The position numbers and the translations under genes are program-made. Below the pieces are notes generated by a model. The model made no database searches, was not told the origin of the DNA, and was given only the letters and a program-made list of their open reading frames with translations. A DNA stretch of 64,000 nt, taken from Vibrio nitrifigilis (lineage in GTDB: Bacteria > Pseudomonadota > Gammaproteobacteria > Enterobacterales > Vibrionaceae). The stretch spans positions 1,736,001-1,800,000 of the forward strand of contig NZ_JADPMR010000004.1 of NCBI RefSeq assembly GCF_015686695.1. The letters run 5' to 3'. Positions 40,785 through 50,500 of this stretch are shown here, one piece after another (positions within the stretch are counted from its first letter, which is position 1; each line of letters begins with the position of its first letter).

Positions 40785-41580
40785 ATTATTGACAGACTGG
40801 TCGCCAAAAGCGGCAAAGAGAGTGACTTGGTTGTTTACTGATGTTGATGACACATTAACATGGCAAGGAAAACTACCAGCAGAAACGCTCGATGCAATGC
40901 AGCAGTTGAGTTTAGCCGGAATTAATGTGGTCCCCGTGACCGGAGCTTGTGCGGGGTGGTGTGATCAAATTGCTCGTTTATGGCCCGTTCATGGTGTTAT
41001 CGGTGAGAACGGCGCCTTTTGGATCACTAAGCGTGAGCAGCAATTTCATCATCATTACAGTGTGCCTTTTTCTGAGATGCGCAAGCGACAACGGTATCTT
41101 TTAGAGCAAGTTAAGCAAGTTCTAGCATCCTATCCAGGTTTAACTCTGGCTAATGATCAGTCTTTTCGTTTTTGCGATGTGGCGGTTAATATTGCCCAAG
41201 ATCGAACACCGCTTAGTGCTGAATTGATTGAAGAGTTACTCCTTCAGTTGCGTCATCTAACGGTATTTGGAGACCCTGTGCAAGCCACAGAAAGCTCGAT
41301 TCATATAAACGTTTGGACTGGGAACCACTGCAAGCGCTCTTCGAGTCAATCCTATCTTAGTCAGGCGTTAAATGGAGAAGTTAATCAAGAGGAAGTCGCT
41401 TATGTTGGCGATTCTTGCAATGATGAACCGATGTTTTCTTGGATTAACAATAGCGTAGGCGTCAATAATATTACGCCATATCTGCCTAAACTAGCGTGTC
41501 CACCCCAATATATGACGAGACAAAATGGCGGCTACGGCTTTGCCGAATTGGCGCATTTTTTGTTGTCTGCGAAGGAGTGA
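40777..41580 (+). CDS. HAD-superfamily phosphatase in the ugp operon
   Basis: A 267-residue HAD hydrolase of the Cof/IIB type. Motif I is FTDVDDTLTW (nucleophile first Asp of D-V-D), motif II Thr in VVPVTGACAGWC, Lys near NHCKRSS, and motif IV GDSCNDEPMF with the metal-binding Asp pair. The cap between them is of the type found in mannosyl-3-phosphoglycerate and trehalose-6-phosphate phosphatases. Its 8-base overlap with ugpC implies co-translation, so it may dephosphorylate imported glycerol-3-phosphate or a related polyol phosphate. That substrate is inferred only from context. Confidence 0.85.
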   Translation: MPKLLTDWSPKAAKRVTWLFTDVDDTLTWQGKLPAETLDAMQQLSLAGINVVPVTGACAGWCDQIARLWPVHGVIGENGAFWITKREQQFHHHYSVPFSEMRKRQRYLLEQVKQVLASYPGLTLANDQSFRFCDVAVNIAQDRTPLSAELIEELLLQLRHLTVFGDPVQATESSIHINVWTGNHCKRSSSQSYLSQALNGEVNQEEVAYVGDSCNDEPMFSWINNSVGVNNITPYLPKLACPPQYMTRQNGGYGFAELAHFLLSAKE

Positions 41581-41833
41581 TTTATCTTTTAGCTAGTTCT
41601 CGTTGGTGACGCCCAAATATTACATCTTGAGGCCATTGAGATATCGGTAATAAAAGAGCATAAAATAGTGCGCAAAATGTCACCTTTATCACGAAATTGA
41701 AGAATAGATTTACCTATATTCAGCTCAGTGAGAAGGCATACCTAATCACTGAGTGTTCGGCATGGATGCTTTGGAAACCGAGGCGATAGCAATAAAGCCA
41801 GAGGTTAGGTGTTCAAAGGTGTCGGAGGTGGAT

Positions 41834-41893
41834 ATGAAAATACTTTTCATCTTATTAGCTGCACTCGCTTTTACGATTGCCAGTTACGCATAG
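41834..41893 (+). CDS. 19-residue signal-peptide-like ORF
   Basis: ATG-to-TAG frame of 19 codons encoding MKILFILLAALAFTIASYA, preceded by an unusually strong ribosome site (GGAGGTGG, 5 bases from ATG) and followed 30 bases later by a strong terminator. It looks like a complete tiny gene: a single hydrophobic helix with a basic start. It may be a small membrane protein or a secreted-peptide signal left after decay. The peptide is too short to assign by similarity. Confidence 0.55.
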   Translation: MKILFILLAALAFTIASYA

Positions 41894-41923
41894 TAAAAAC
41901 GTGTTACCAACATAACAAGTTAG

Positions 41924-41958
41924 CCTGAGTAGCAAGTGATATTGCACTCAGGTTTTTT
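41924..41958 (+). terminator. Terminator after small ORF
   Basis: CCTGAGT-A-GCAA-GTGATA-TTGC-ACTCAGG, followed by TTTTTTATT. A 7-base outer and 4-base inner stem with a T-run, placed just behind the 19-codon ORF. Confidence 0.85.
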
Positions 41959-42413
41959 ATTGCTCTATAACCAGTCACTTTTGAATTCTGCATCTTGAGG
42001 ATATTGGGTATATCAAATTGCAAATTTTATAATTTAGTTCTGCTTCAATAATTATGTGTGAATGATTAATCCATTACAATTAATTGCGATATTAATTCAA
42101 ATTACAAATTAAATATAAAACAAAGTGCATAAATATCTATTTTCTATAAAATATAGAATAATTTAAAAAATAATTAGGAAAACGTTCAGTTTTTTAAAAC
42201 AGTGTAAGGTATTATTTTTGTTATATTTTTATCTAATATTATTTTTGTTGTGTGGTTTTAATTGTATTGTTATTTCATTTCTTGTGAAATTTTTAATTAG
42301 TCAATTATCTGTTATTTAGTGATATTCGTTTATTAATTAAAAACTTCTATATACATTGCACATTTAAATTGTGTCAGCATTTATTTGAACCGATTTAAAC
42401 TAGTGGTATATAA
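41959..42413. other. Very AT-rich gap before the first protease gene
   Basis: About 455 bases, mostly A and T, no gene. It presumably holds the protease promoter; AT-rich DNA of this kind is a usual target of H-NS silencing, which would suit a secreted-protease locus. No operator is obvious. Confidence 0.35.
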
Positions 42414-43595
42414 ATGAAATATAATATTTTTAATAAAGCAGTGAAAACATTTGGCATATTATTATGTGCCTGTACTATTTCTAATTCAGCAGTCGGCTCG
42501 ATAGAAGTCGCATCTTCTGCTATTTCACCGGCCATTCTTAATGGTGTTGATACTGATTTATCGACAGTGCCTTATCAAGTTCGATTAACGATTCAGAAAA
42601 GCTCGGATTCTGGTTCTAAATATTATCTATGCGGTGGCTCTATTATTGACGATGGGGTTGTACTCACAGCGGCTCATTGTTTAGAGGATGAGGGAAGCTA
42701 CGCAACGACCCGCATTTATATTTACTATCTCGATTATTCAGATTCTTCAAACCCTACTCAGCAGGTCGCTCAAGCAACCGTAGGCGAATTTGAAGTCAAT
42801 CCTAATTGGACTGGTTCACTCAGCGGGTCTCATGATACTGCGGTTATCTATTTGAGTAGTGATGATTTTGCGAACGCAAAGAAAATTAAGGTGGCAGATA
42901 GCGATGAGATAGAGGCAATGTTTCGAGAATTTTCGAGTTCTTACGTTGCGAATCAGGATAACAGCACGAATGTTATGGCAAGCGGTTATGGCAAAGACGA
43001 AGATGGCGTTACTGGAACGTTGCAACGTGTATTATTAGCAGGAATTCCAACGGACACCTGTGATTCACTCTCTTCTGATAATGTCTCTGGTAATAATATT
43101 ATCTGTGTTCAAAGCCCAACCACAGATACCAATTTTAGCATCTGTAGTGGTGATAGCGGTGGTCCTCTGGTGTGGCAAGACCCTGACCATGCTTCGGATG
43201 ACGATTATGGTATTCGTCTTGTTGGGGTAGCTTCTTATGTCACAACGGATAGTGGCTCGTGTCGACTGAACGGACAGTATTATTATGGTGGTTATACCAG
43301 CATCAATTTCTTCAAATCTGAGATCAACAATGCGGTATATAACCTTAACGGTGGAACGAACTACGATATTAATTCGCTCAGTTTAAGTTACGCCTTTGAT
43401 TCTAACCCGATGGCATTTACTAACGAAACCTTAGCTCAAGATAGTGATTCGTCTACTGAGTCGAGTAACACGTCTACCGATAGTAGCAATTCAGGCAGCG
43501 AAGCTACCTCAAGTGGTGGCGGTGGCAGTAACGGCTGGATCGTTTTACTTGTACTTGGAATGGTCACAATGATTAGACGTCGTTGTAATCACTAA
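42414..43595 (+). CDS. Trypsin-like serine protease with GlyGly-CTERM (1)
   Basis: A 393-residue secreted S1-family protease. Signal peptide to about residue 29, propeptide ending ...AILNGVDTD where cleavage before the mature Ile/Leu-like start is likely, catalytic His in LTAAHCL, Asp in SHDTAVIYL, and Ser in SGDSGGPL. A Ser/Thr-rich linker (about 340-368) leads to a GlyGly-CTERM: Gly-rich patch, hydrophobic helix WIVLLVLGMVTMI and RRRCNH end. This tail is cut by rhombosortase and guides type II-secreted proteins to the surface, as for Vibrio Ves proteases. A close paralogue follows at 43961. Confidence 0.92.
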   Translation: MKYNIFNKAVKTFGILLCACTISNSAVGSIEVASSAISPAILNGVDTDLSTVPYQVRLTIQKSSDSGSKYYLCGGSIIDDGVVLTAAHCLEDEGSYATTRIYIYYLDYSDSSNPTQQVAQATVGEFEVNPNWTGSLSGSHDTAVIYLSSDDFANAKKIKVADSDEIEAMFREFSSSYVANQDNSTNVMASGYGKDEDGVTGTLQRVLLAGIPTDTCDSLSSDNVSGNNIICVQSPTTDTNFSICSGDSGGPLVWQDPDHASDDDYGIRLVGVASYVTTDSGSCRLNGQYYYGGYTSINFFKSEINNAVYNLNGGTNYDINSLSLSYAFDSNPMAFTNETLAQDSDSSTESSNTSTDSSNSGSEATSSGGGGSNGWIVLLVLGMVTMIRRRCNH

Positions 43596-43674
43596 TCGAC
43601 CTAAAGAGCGAATAAAACTTGCTCTAGGCTCTTTGATAAGGCTCTGAATCCTGAAGTCATTAGGAGATACATAT

Positions 43675-43709
43675 AAAGTTAAGAAGTCATAAGGGCTTCT
43701 TAACTTTTT
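43675..43709 (+). terminator. Terminator between the paralogous proteases
   Basis: AAAGTTAAGAAG-TCATAAGGG-CTTCTTAACTTT, a perfect 12-base stem followed by T. The roughly 250 bases from here to the second protease are AT-rich and hold no gene, so each protease has its own transcript. Confidence 0.85.
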
Positions 43710-43960
43710 CTGAATAATAGTCACTATAGAGATGACAATCATGTAAGGATTCATTTGCTAGTGTTTAGTTTCTATTTTTAAATAATGTTACCGGTATTTA
43801 AATTGTAAATACTTATTAATGGGTATATTTAATTTTTTGTTTTTACACATGATTTTATTATTTTAGTGATATGCGCTTACTAATAAAATTGTCATATTGA
43901 TACTATATTTATTTGTGTGAATATTATCTCGTTTATGATTCGTTATTTGGTAGGTAGTAA

Positions 43961-45124
43961 ATGAAATTTCACATCAATAAAAGAAAGTTATTAACGCTTT
44001 TTACCACGATGAACTGTTTCATCATGGCATCCTTTTCTGCGTCTGCATCACTAGAGATTGCGTCTGCTAACTTGTCTCCAGCAATTCTTAATGGTGTGGA
44101 TACTTCTTTATCTCTTGTGCCTTATCAAGTTCGGTTAACAATCACAAAAAATAACGGTTCACAGTCTAAATATTATCTTTGTGGTGGCTCGATTATTGAC
44201 AATACCGTGGTACTGACAGCCGCGCACTGTTTGGAAGACGAAGGAACTTATAGCACAACCTCAGTCACGGTTTATTATTTAGACTATTCAGATTCGTCTA
44301 ATCCGACCTTGCAAACGGCAACGGCTTCATCTTCACAGTTTTCAGTTAACTCGAATTGGACAGGGTCACTTGATGATTCCCATGATACCGCAGTCATTTA
44401 TTTGAGCACCGCTGATTTTGCCAACGCGAAAAAAATCAAGGTAGCGGATAGCAGCAATATGACCAGTATGTATCAAGAATTTTCTAATACGTATGTTGCT
44501 AACCAAGACAATGAAACCAATGTGATGGCAAGTGGTTATGGTAAAGATGAGGACGGAGTGTCAGGCACGTTACAACGCGTGTTGCTGACGGGAATACCAA
44601 CCAGTACGTGTTCATCACTGGCGTCTAACAATGTTTCTGGTAACGATATTGTCTGTGTGCAGAGTCCCACTACGAGCACTAACTACGGTATTTGTAGCGG
44701 TGATAGTGGTGGCCCACTGGTATGGCAAGACCCAGATCACGCTTCGGATGCCGATTATGGTATCCGTTTAGTGGGCATCGCTTCTTATGTCACAACGGAT
44801 AGTGGTTCTTGTCGTCTTAATGGGCAGTATTATTATGGCGGTTATAGCAGTATTAATTACTTTGCCTCTGAGATAAATAGTGCGATCGATACGCTTATGA
44901 GCAGTAGCGGCTACGATATTACCTCTACCGGTTTAACTTACTCATTTACTTCTAACCCAATGGATTTTACTAACACATCCAGTGATGCTGATGACGATTC
45001 TGATACAGAAGAAGAGTCAAGCTCGGGCGGTGGTGGTGGCGGTAGCACCGGCATGATCCTCCTATTTGTGCTGGGGTTAGTTTGGGCTCTACGTCGTCGA
45101 TGCCTTTTCCAAAATAGACTTTAA
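43961..45124 (+). CDS. Trypsin-like serine protease with GlyGly-CTERM (2)
   Basis: A 387-residue paralogue of the preceding protease, agreeing over most of its catalytic domain, including LCGGSIIDN, LTAAHCLEDEG, DSHDTAVIYLS, MASGYGKDEDGV and GICSGDSGGPLVWQDPDHAS. The triad is complete. The C-terminal linker is shorter and more acidic (DADDDSDTEEESS), followed by a six-Gly patch, helix and RRRCLFQNRL. The tandem arrangement points to duplication; divergence is concentrated in the propeptide, substrate-loop edges and linker. AGGT lies before the ATG. Confidence 0.92.
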   Translation: MKFHINKRKLLTLFTTMNCFIMASFSASASLEIASANLSPAILNGVDTSLSLVPYQVRLTITKNNGSQSKYYLCGGSIIDNTVVLTAAHCLEDEGTYSTTSVTVYYLDYSDSSNPTLQTATASSSQFSVNSNWTGSLDDSHDTAVIYLSTADFANAKKIKVADSSNMTSMYQEFSNTYVANQDNETNVMASGYGKDEDGVSGTLQRVLLTGIPTSTCSSLASNNVSGNDIVCVQSPTTSTNYGICSGDSGGPLVWQDPDHASDADYGIRLVGIASYVTTDSGSCRLNGQYYYGGYSSINYFASEINSAIDTLMSSSGYDITSTGLTYSFTSNPMDFTNTSSDADDDSDTEEESSSGGGGGGSTGMILLFVLGLVWALRRRCLFQNRL

Positions 45125-45210
45125 AGGTTGCATTAGATCGAGAAGGTATTCCATTTTAGGCTAACGTTAACTCCATCCTAAGTTGCAAATCAGTGAGTTC
45201 AGTTCCAATC

Positions 45211-45240
45211 AAAAAGAAAGCCCGAGCGGGCTTTCTTTTT
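45211..45240. terminator. Bidirectional terminator
   Basis: AAAAAGAAAGCCC-GAGC-GGGCTTTCTTTTT is a perfect 13-base stem with a 4-base loop; it has T-runs in both directions and serves the convergent protease and pbpC genes. Confidence 0.93.
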
Positions 45241-45249
45241 ACTCGAGGT

Positions 45250-47412
45250 TTAATACACCGTTACTTCAATCGATGCACAGGTATCATGACAAGCAGATAT
45301 CTTATGTGTACCTTTCGTTATGGCATCCAATGAAAGCTGGTTTGATGTGATAGCTTGATCATCGATATACCAACTTACCGTATCTTCACTAGCGGTTAGG
45401 GGCAGTTGCTGTCCGGGATAAGAGAATATTTGGCTATGATTTGTCGGCGATAAAATAGCAATGTGGCGAGTTTTGGCAGGTTGTGACCTGTCTATAATGT
45501 CGCGTCCCGTCTTTTTAGACCAATTGACAAGAGATTGCGGCCATTGATGTAAGTGATCCCAGCCTGAATCCTGACGAAGTGTGGGAGGAGTGCGGTGATC
45601 GATTGTCCATACGTGCTGTTTCTGTTTACAGTCATTATCCTTAACCAAAGCACTATCGAGTCCACTTGGCCAACAAATGGTCTCTTGAGTGACGTGCTCT
45701 GGCTTTGGTAAGGCTTTATCTTCAGCAGGAAGCATATCAAAGATGTCGAACAGGAGAGGGCCGGCCTGATTTGCGCCTGTTTGCCCGACATAAGGCGCAC
45801 CATCGGGGCGGCCAACCCAAACGCCTACGGTATACTGATAGCTAGTTCCAATTGCCCAAGCATCACGATAGCCATAACTTGTGCCTGTTTTCCATGCAAT
45901 ATGCCTTGAGTGCGCTGCTTTGACACGATCAGGCGGTGCAATTTTTTCCAATATTGAGTGAATAATCCAACTGCTTTGTGGAGACAATAAGGGGGGGCTG
46001 TGTTGAACATCATTTGCGGTAAAACGCGGTGATACCACCTTGCCTCCATTGGCAAGTGCGCTGTATAAACTGACCAGATCGATAAGTCGCGCGCCTTCGC
46101 CACCAAGAGCCATGGCAAGATTGGGTTTATCAACCAACAGTTTGATGTTTGCTTGTTTGAGGGCCTGCATAAAAGTGTCTGGCCCCAAGGCATTAAAGGT
46201 TTGCACTGCAGGGATATTTTGTGATTTTTGCAGTGCAGTATCAAGGCGCATTGCACCATTAAAGCGGCGATCAAAGTTTTGAGGGCGGTAACCATCAAAA
46301 GATCTTGGTACATCCGACATTAAACTGCCGGAAGTGACCAGACCCTTATCAATCGCCAGACCATAAATAAATGGTTTCAGTGTTGAACCGGGGGAGCGCC
46401 ATGCTTTAGTCATATCAACATACCCAAAGCGTGCTGCGTCATTAAGGTCTGCAGATCCTTTGTAGGCTAGAACATGGCCAGTATGGCTATCCATGATGAT
46501 GACTGAGGCGGAAAGTGGCGCAGACCAACGTCTGGTGTATTGGGAGAGTATGTTTTCAACATCATTTTGTAGAGTAAAGCGAATAAATGTATGAATATCG
46601 TGTTCGAGTGGCCAGTGTTGTTTGAGCTCGCGTGCCAGTAATGGCGCATGCAGTGGAACCGGGCGACGATAGGCAGTCATCGGTGTTTGCATGAGCAGAA
46701 CGAGCATCTTAGGCGAAATACTGAGGCTTGGAGCAACACGTTCAAGCACTTTATTTCTGGCGCTAATCGCACGTTGTGGATAGCGATCGGGGCGATACAC
46801 GGACGGTTTTTGCGGCAATGCGACCAGGGTGGCGGCTTCAGTGGGTGATAGTTCACTGGCGTGTTTGGCAAAATAACGTTGGCTGGCCGCTTCTACACCT
46901 TCAATATTTCCTCCCATCGGTGCGTAGGTAAGATAGAAATTAAGGATCTGTTCCTTACTGTAATGAGCTTCTAACTGTAAGGCTCTGAACATCTGTTCGA
47001 TTTTGCCAAAATAAGTCCGCGGATGAGGATAAAACAGTCGCGCTACTTGCATCGTCAGCGTAGAACCGCCAGATATAATATGGCCGTAATAGAGTCGTTG
47101 AGCTGCGGCACGCACGAGGGCAAATGGGTTCACCCCAATATGATGGAAAAAGTACTTATCTTCATATTCTAATAAGCTATCAATATACCAATGAGAGACG
47201 TGCTCGTGGGTAATTGGAATACGATAAATTCCTTTTGAACTGGCAAACTGACGCAGCACATTGCCATCAGACGCATAGACAGTGACGGAATGGTCAGTGT
47301 GCTGAGTGAGATTGAGTGGAAAGAATACGTTGAGGACGCCCCATAGCATAGCGGCAGAGAGTATGCTCCCTACCGCTATTTGAGTAACGCGTTTAAACCA
47401 CGTTGGGATCAC
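45250..47412 (-). CDS. pbpC: Penicillin-binding protein 1C
   Basis: A 720-residue class A penicillin-binding protein. N-terminal membrane anchor (about 10-30), GT51 glycosyltransferase domain (about 55-225; EDKYFFHHIGVNP carries catalytic Glu, GGSTLTMQVARLF follows), transpeptidase domain (about 290-560) with SxxK in GSTLKP, SxN in SQN and KTG in AWKTGTS, and the C-terminal BiPBP domain (about 640-720). It synthesises or repairs peptidoglycan in the periplasm. It is downstream of the alpha-2-macroglobulin gene, the conserved pairing seen in many bacteria. Confidence 0.93.
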   Translation of the reverse strand: MIPTWFKRVTQIAVGSILSAAMLWGVLNVFFPLNLTQHTDHSVTVYASDGNVLRQFASSKGIYRIPITHEHVSHWYIDSLLEYEDKYFFHHIGVNPFALVRAAAQRLYYGHIISGGSTLTMQVARLFYPHPRTYFGKIEQMFRALQLEAHYSKEQILNFYLTYAPMGGNIEGVEAASQRYFAKHASELSPTEAATLVALPQKPSVYRPDRYPQRAISARNKVLERVAPSLSISPKMLVLLMQTPMTAYRRPVPLHAPLLARELKQHWPLEHDIHTFIRFTLQNDVENILSQYTRRWSAPLSASVIIMDSHTGHVLAYKGSADLNDAARFGYVDMTKAWRSPGSTLKPFIYGLAIDKGLVTSGSLMSDVPRSFDGYRPQNFDRRFNGAMRLDTALQKSQNIPAVQTFNALGPDTFMQALKQANIKLLVDKPNLAMALGGEGARLIDLVSLYSALANGGKVVSPRFTANDVQHSPPLLSPQSSWIIHSILEKIAPPDRVKAAHSRHIAWKTGTSYGYRDAWAIGTSYQYTVGVWVGRPDGAPYVGQTGANQAGPLLFDIFDMLPAEDKALPKPEHVTQETICWPSGLDSALVKDNDCKQKQHVWTIDHRTPPTLRQDSGWDHLHQWPQSLVNWSKKTGRDIIDRSQPAKTRHIAILSPTNHSQIFSYPGQQLPLTASEDTVSWYIDDQAITSNQLSLDAITKGTHKISACHDTCASIEVTVY

Positions 47413-47500
47413 GCGAGATGCCCTCGAGAAATATAACTGTCCCTAATCATTGGAGGTTTACAGTGATGAACATGATGCTTATTTTTTTCATCGGTAGTCC

Positions 47501-50500
47501 TCATGGCTTTTGGATCACTAAACTACTGTGGGTTTGTTGTGGCTGATACAAATAGGTTTCAGGTTGATACATATTTTCAGCATACATAGCAGGAACATGA
47601 GAAACCCCAGGAGTTTCTGCTCTCATCACATAGTAAAAGCGGTACGTATTGCGTTCTTCACTCCAGTCATTCCAATCTAACGTCGTGGCTAGCACGAAAC
47701 GGTCATTACGGTATTCCACCATATCAGGTTTGGTTGGATTCTGTTTTACAACGCTTTTTAGCAGATCGTTAGCGTTAGTAAACGCAGGATTGTCCAATAC
47801 AAAACCAGTCGGAAGATAATCGACAATCATGGCTTGGTGAACAGGCTCTTTCATGACCAGTTTCAGCTCAACGATTAATTGGTCACCAATTTTTAGTGGT
47901 GTTCCATCATAAGGTTGGCCGTCTTTGGTTAGAAATTGTCGCGTTGCTATGACTTCCATCGTTGAGTGAAGACTCTGTTTGTTAGCCCTACCTGACGTAT
48001 TGATTTGTAGATAAATGGGTTTGTTATCTTGATTGGTAATGGTTGTGAACGGTTTTACCTGTATGGCTCCGGTTCCTTTTGCTGAGTGCTCTGTTGTCGT
48101 ACCAGCATGACTGGTTGAAATAGTGACAGGGGCTTGTGCTTCCTGTTTTAGGTTCAACCCGGCTTTCACTAAACTGGACTGTTCCTGAGTACTTAAGTAA
48201 GAGCGCTTTTCAGCTTGGTGAATAACACTTTCAATAAGACGGTTTTTTAATGCGAGTAGCTCATTGCTGAGCTTCAATTCTTTGTTGAGTTCCAGTAATA
48301 CATTAAGTGCATCCGCATCATCGCGCAGCTGAGAACCAAAGTCGTAATCATCCCAGAAGTAGCGGCGAGATGTGTTAGGTATTTGGGCGAACAGCTCATC
48401 AGCTTTTTGTCTATCGCCAGCCAGCAAGAAAGCCCCGCCCAAGTAGGCTGCTGATGCCGAGGTAGGCAAGCTTTCTTTATCCAACCGGCGGTACAAGCTG
48501 TAGAGATTCGAAATATCAGAACGTTTAGCACGCGCTAATACCCATGCTGCATAGTAGCTGGTGGTGGTGAGGTCTTTATTAGTTGGATAACTTTGAATGC
48601 GTTGGAGAGCTGGAGTCAACATCTCATCCGAGACCAAACCAGGGAAACGCTGGTTAACATTCAACATAAATTCGGTGACATATACCGTTACCCAAGGCCA
48701 TTCTTCTCCGTATTTATCCCAGAGTGAAAACCCACCATTGCCTTTTTGCATGGTGTTAAGGCGCAGTAGTGCCTTTTCAATCATGGCACGATCTCTGATG
48801 CCATTTTCGACCTGTTGCTTTAGCGAGTTCAAACTTGTGTCTTTTAATAGCCAAGGAACGGCTTTGCTGGTGGTTTGTTCCGCACATCCATATGGGTAAC
48901 GGAACAGACCATCGACATAGTTAAGGTAGCTAATTTGAGGTGAAGATGAAAAATACACCTGAGTTTGTGTGATATCTGATGTGTCGATATTACGCCATAA
49001 ACTGTCATTAATGGTGACGGAGTGGTTATTTAACTCAGTGCCAATGGTCAGTGACGTGCTATTAGTCAAGATTGGTCTTGCTTCGCGAACGGGAATCGAC
49101 CAACTTCGATTCTGAGTAACGGTTTTGCCAGATTTAGAAGAGGCGTTGACCGCGAGGTTGAGTTTTGCTGTACCTGTTGCGCCATGAATTTCGCCTATAG
49201 AAAATGGCACGGCTAAGGAACGTCGTTCTCCCGGTTTCAATGTCACGTTGAGTTGGTGAGCGCTAACTAAGTTAAGGTTCTCTGAAGCTGAAACTGTTGC
49301 GGTGACTGTTTGAGTGTCATCTGATGTGTTGAACACTTCCAACAGAGTTTGTGAGTTATCCCCCGGTGCTAAAAATCGTGGCACAGCCAATTCTGCAACG
49401 ACAGGCGAAGCAATGATGACATCAGATTGAGCTTGTCCATATTGATTATGGTTAAACGCCATTGCCACAATTTGAGCTTGGCCGTTGTAATCAGGAACCT
49501 CAACATGGATGGTTGCTTGTCCTTGCGAATCAAACTGAACCAATTGCGACATAAAGGTGATGGTTTTACTTTCGACGCTTTGATCTGGGTTGCGGTTTGC
49601 GGCCAAAGCGGTATCACCACCGTAGCGGTGCGTTAAAAACGAATCTGGTCGCTGCTGGTAAATACGTGAATAGAGGTCGAGTATATCCGCAGAGTAGCGA
49701 CGTTGACCAAAGAACCAGCGATGGATATTGGGGACTTTATATCGAGCGAGGTTTATGATCCCTCGATCAACCATAGATACAGTGACCCAAGTGGGTTCTT
49801 GGGTTGGCTTATCTAGCTGAACGACAATATCTGCCCCTGTCAGAGGAAGCAATTTCTCAGGGTGATTGATAGTGACGTGTAGACGCCGATCTTCTCGATC
49901 AAGCTGCAGTGGTTTGATAGCAAACAAACGGCGTGGCATCCCATTTTCATTGCCGACTAATGTTGCAGTGAGGTATAAGTCATGACGCTGCAAGCCAGTT
50001 AACGGCACGTGATATTGGTGTGAACCTTTCTGAATGGTAGCTTGATGGGTCCAAATCGTATTGTCTGCTTCTAATGCAAGGCTAAGCTGCCCAGCAACGT
50101 CAGAGTTGATAGTGACGGTAGCTTGTTCGTCATTTTTATACGCTTTTTTGTCTAGAGATACGGTCAATTGATCCGGTTTTACCGGACGCTGCCCCTGCTT
50201 TTCTTCGCTCCACCCAGCCCAAAAACGGTATTGTGTTGTGACGCCACTCGGTGCGGTTAACGTTAGGCGGTAATCTCCCCAATCAACATTAAAATCAATG
50301 CCTTGATATTTTCCATTCGTGATATTGAGTATATCTGAAGACACGGGTTGCCAATGGGAATCATGTCGTAGATCCCACCCAGAAGATTGATTGTAGATCC
50401 AATAATAACCGCCATGGTTACGTTCGAGCAGATACTGTACTTTACCTGCGATCATGCTTTGACCTTGACCATCGAGCAAGCCAATATCGAAATGGGCTTT

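Noticed and set aside
45492..46313. Minus-strand frames overlapping pbpC in another phase
   Set aside because: They lie wholly within the transpeptidase coding region, whose SxxK, SxN and KTG motifs are in the other frame.
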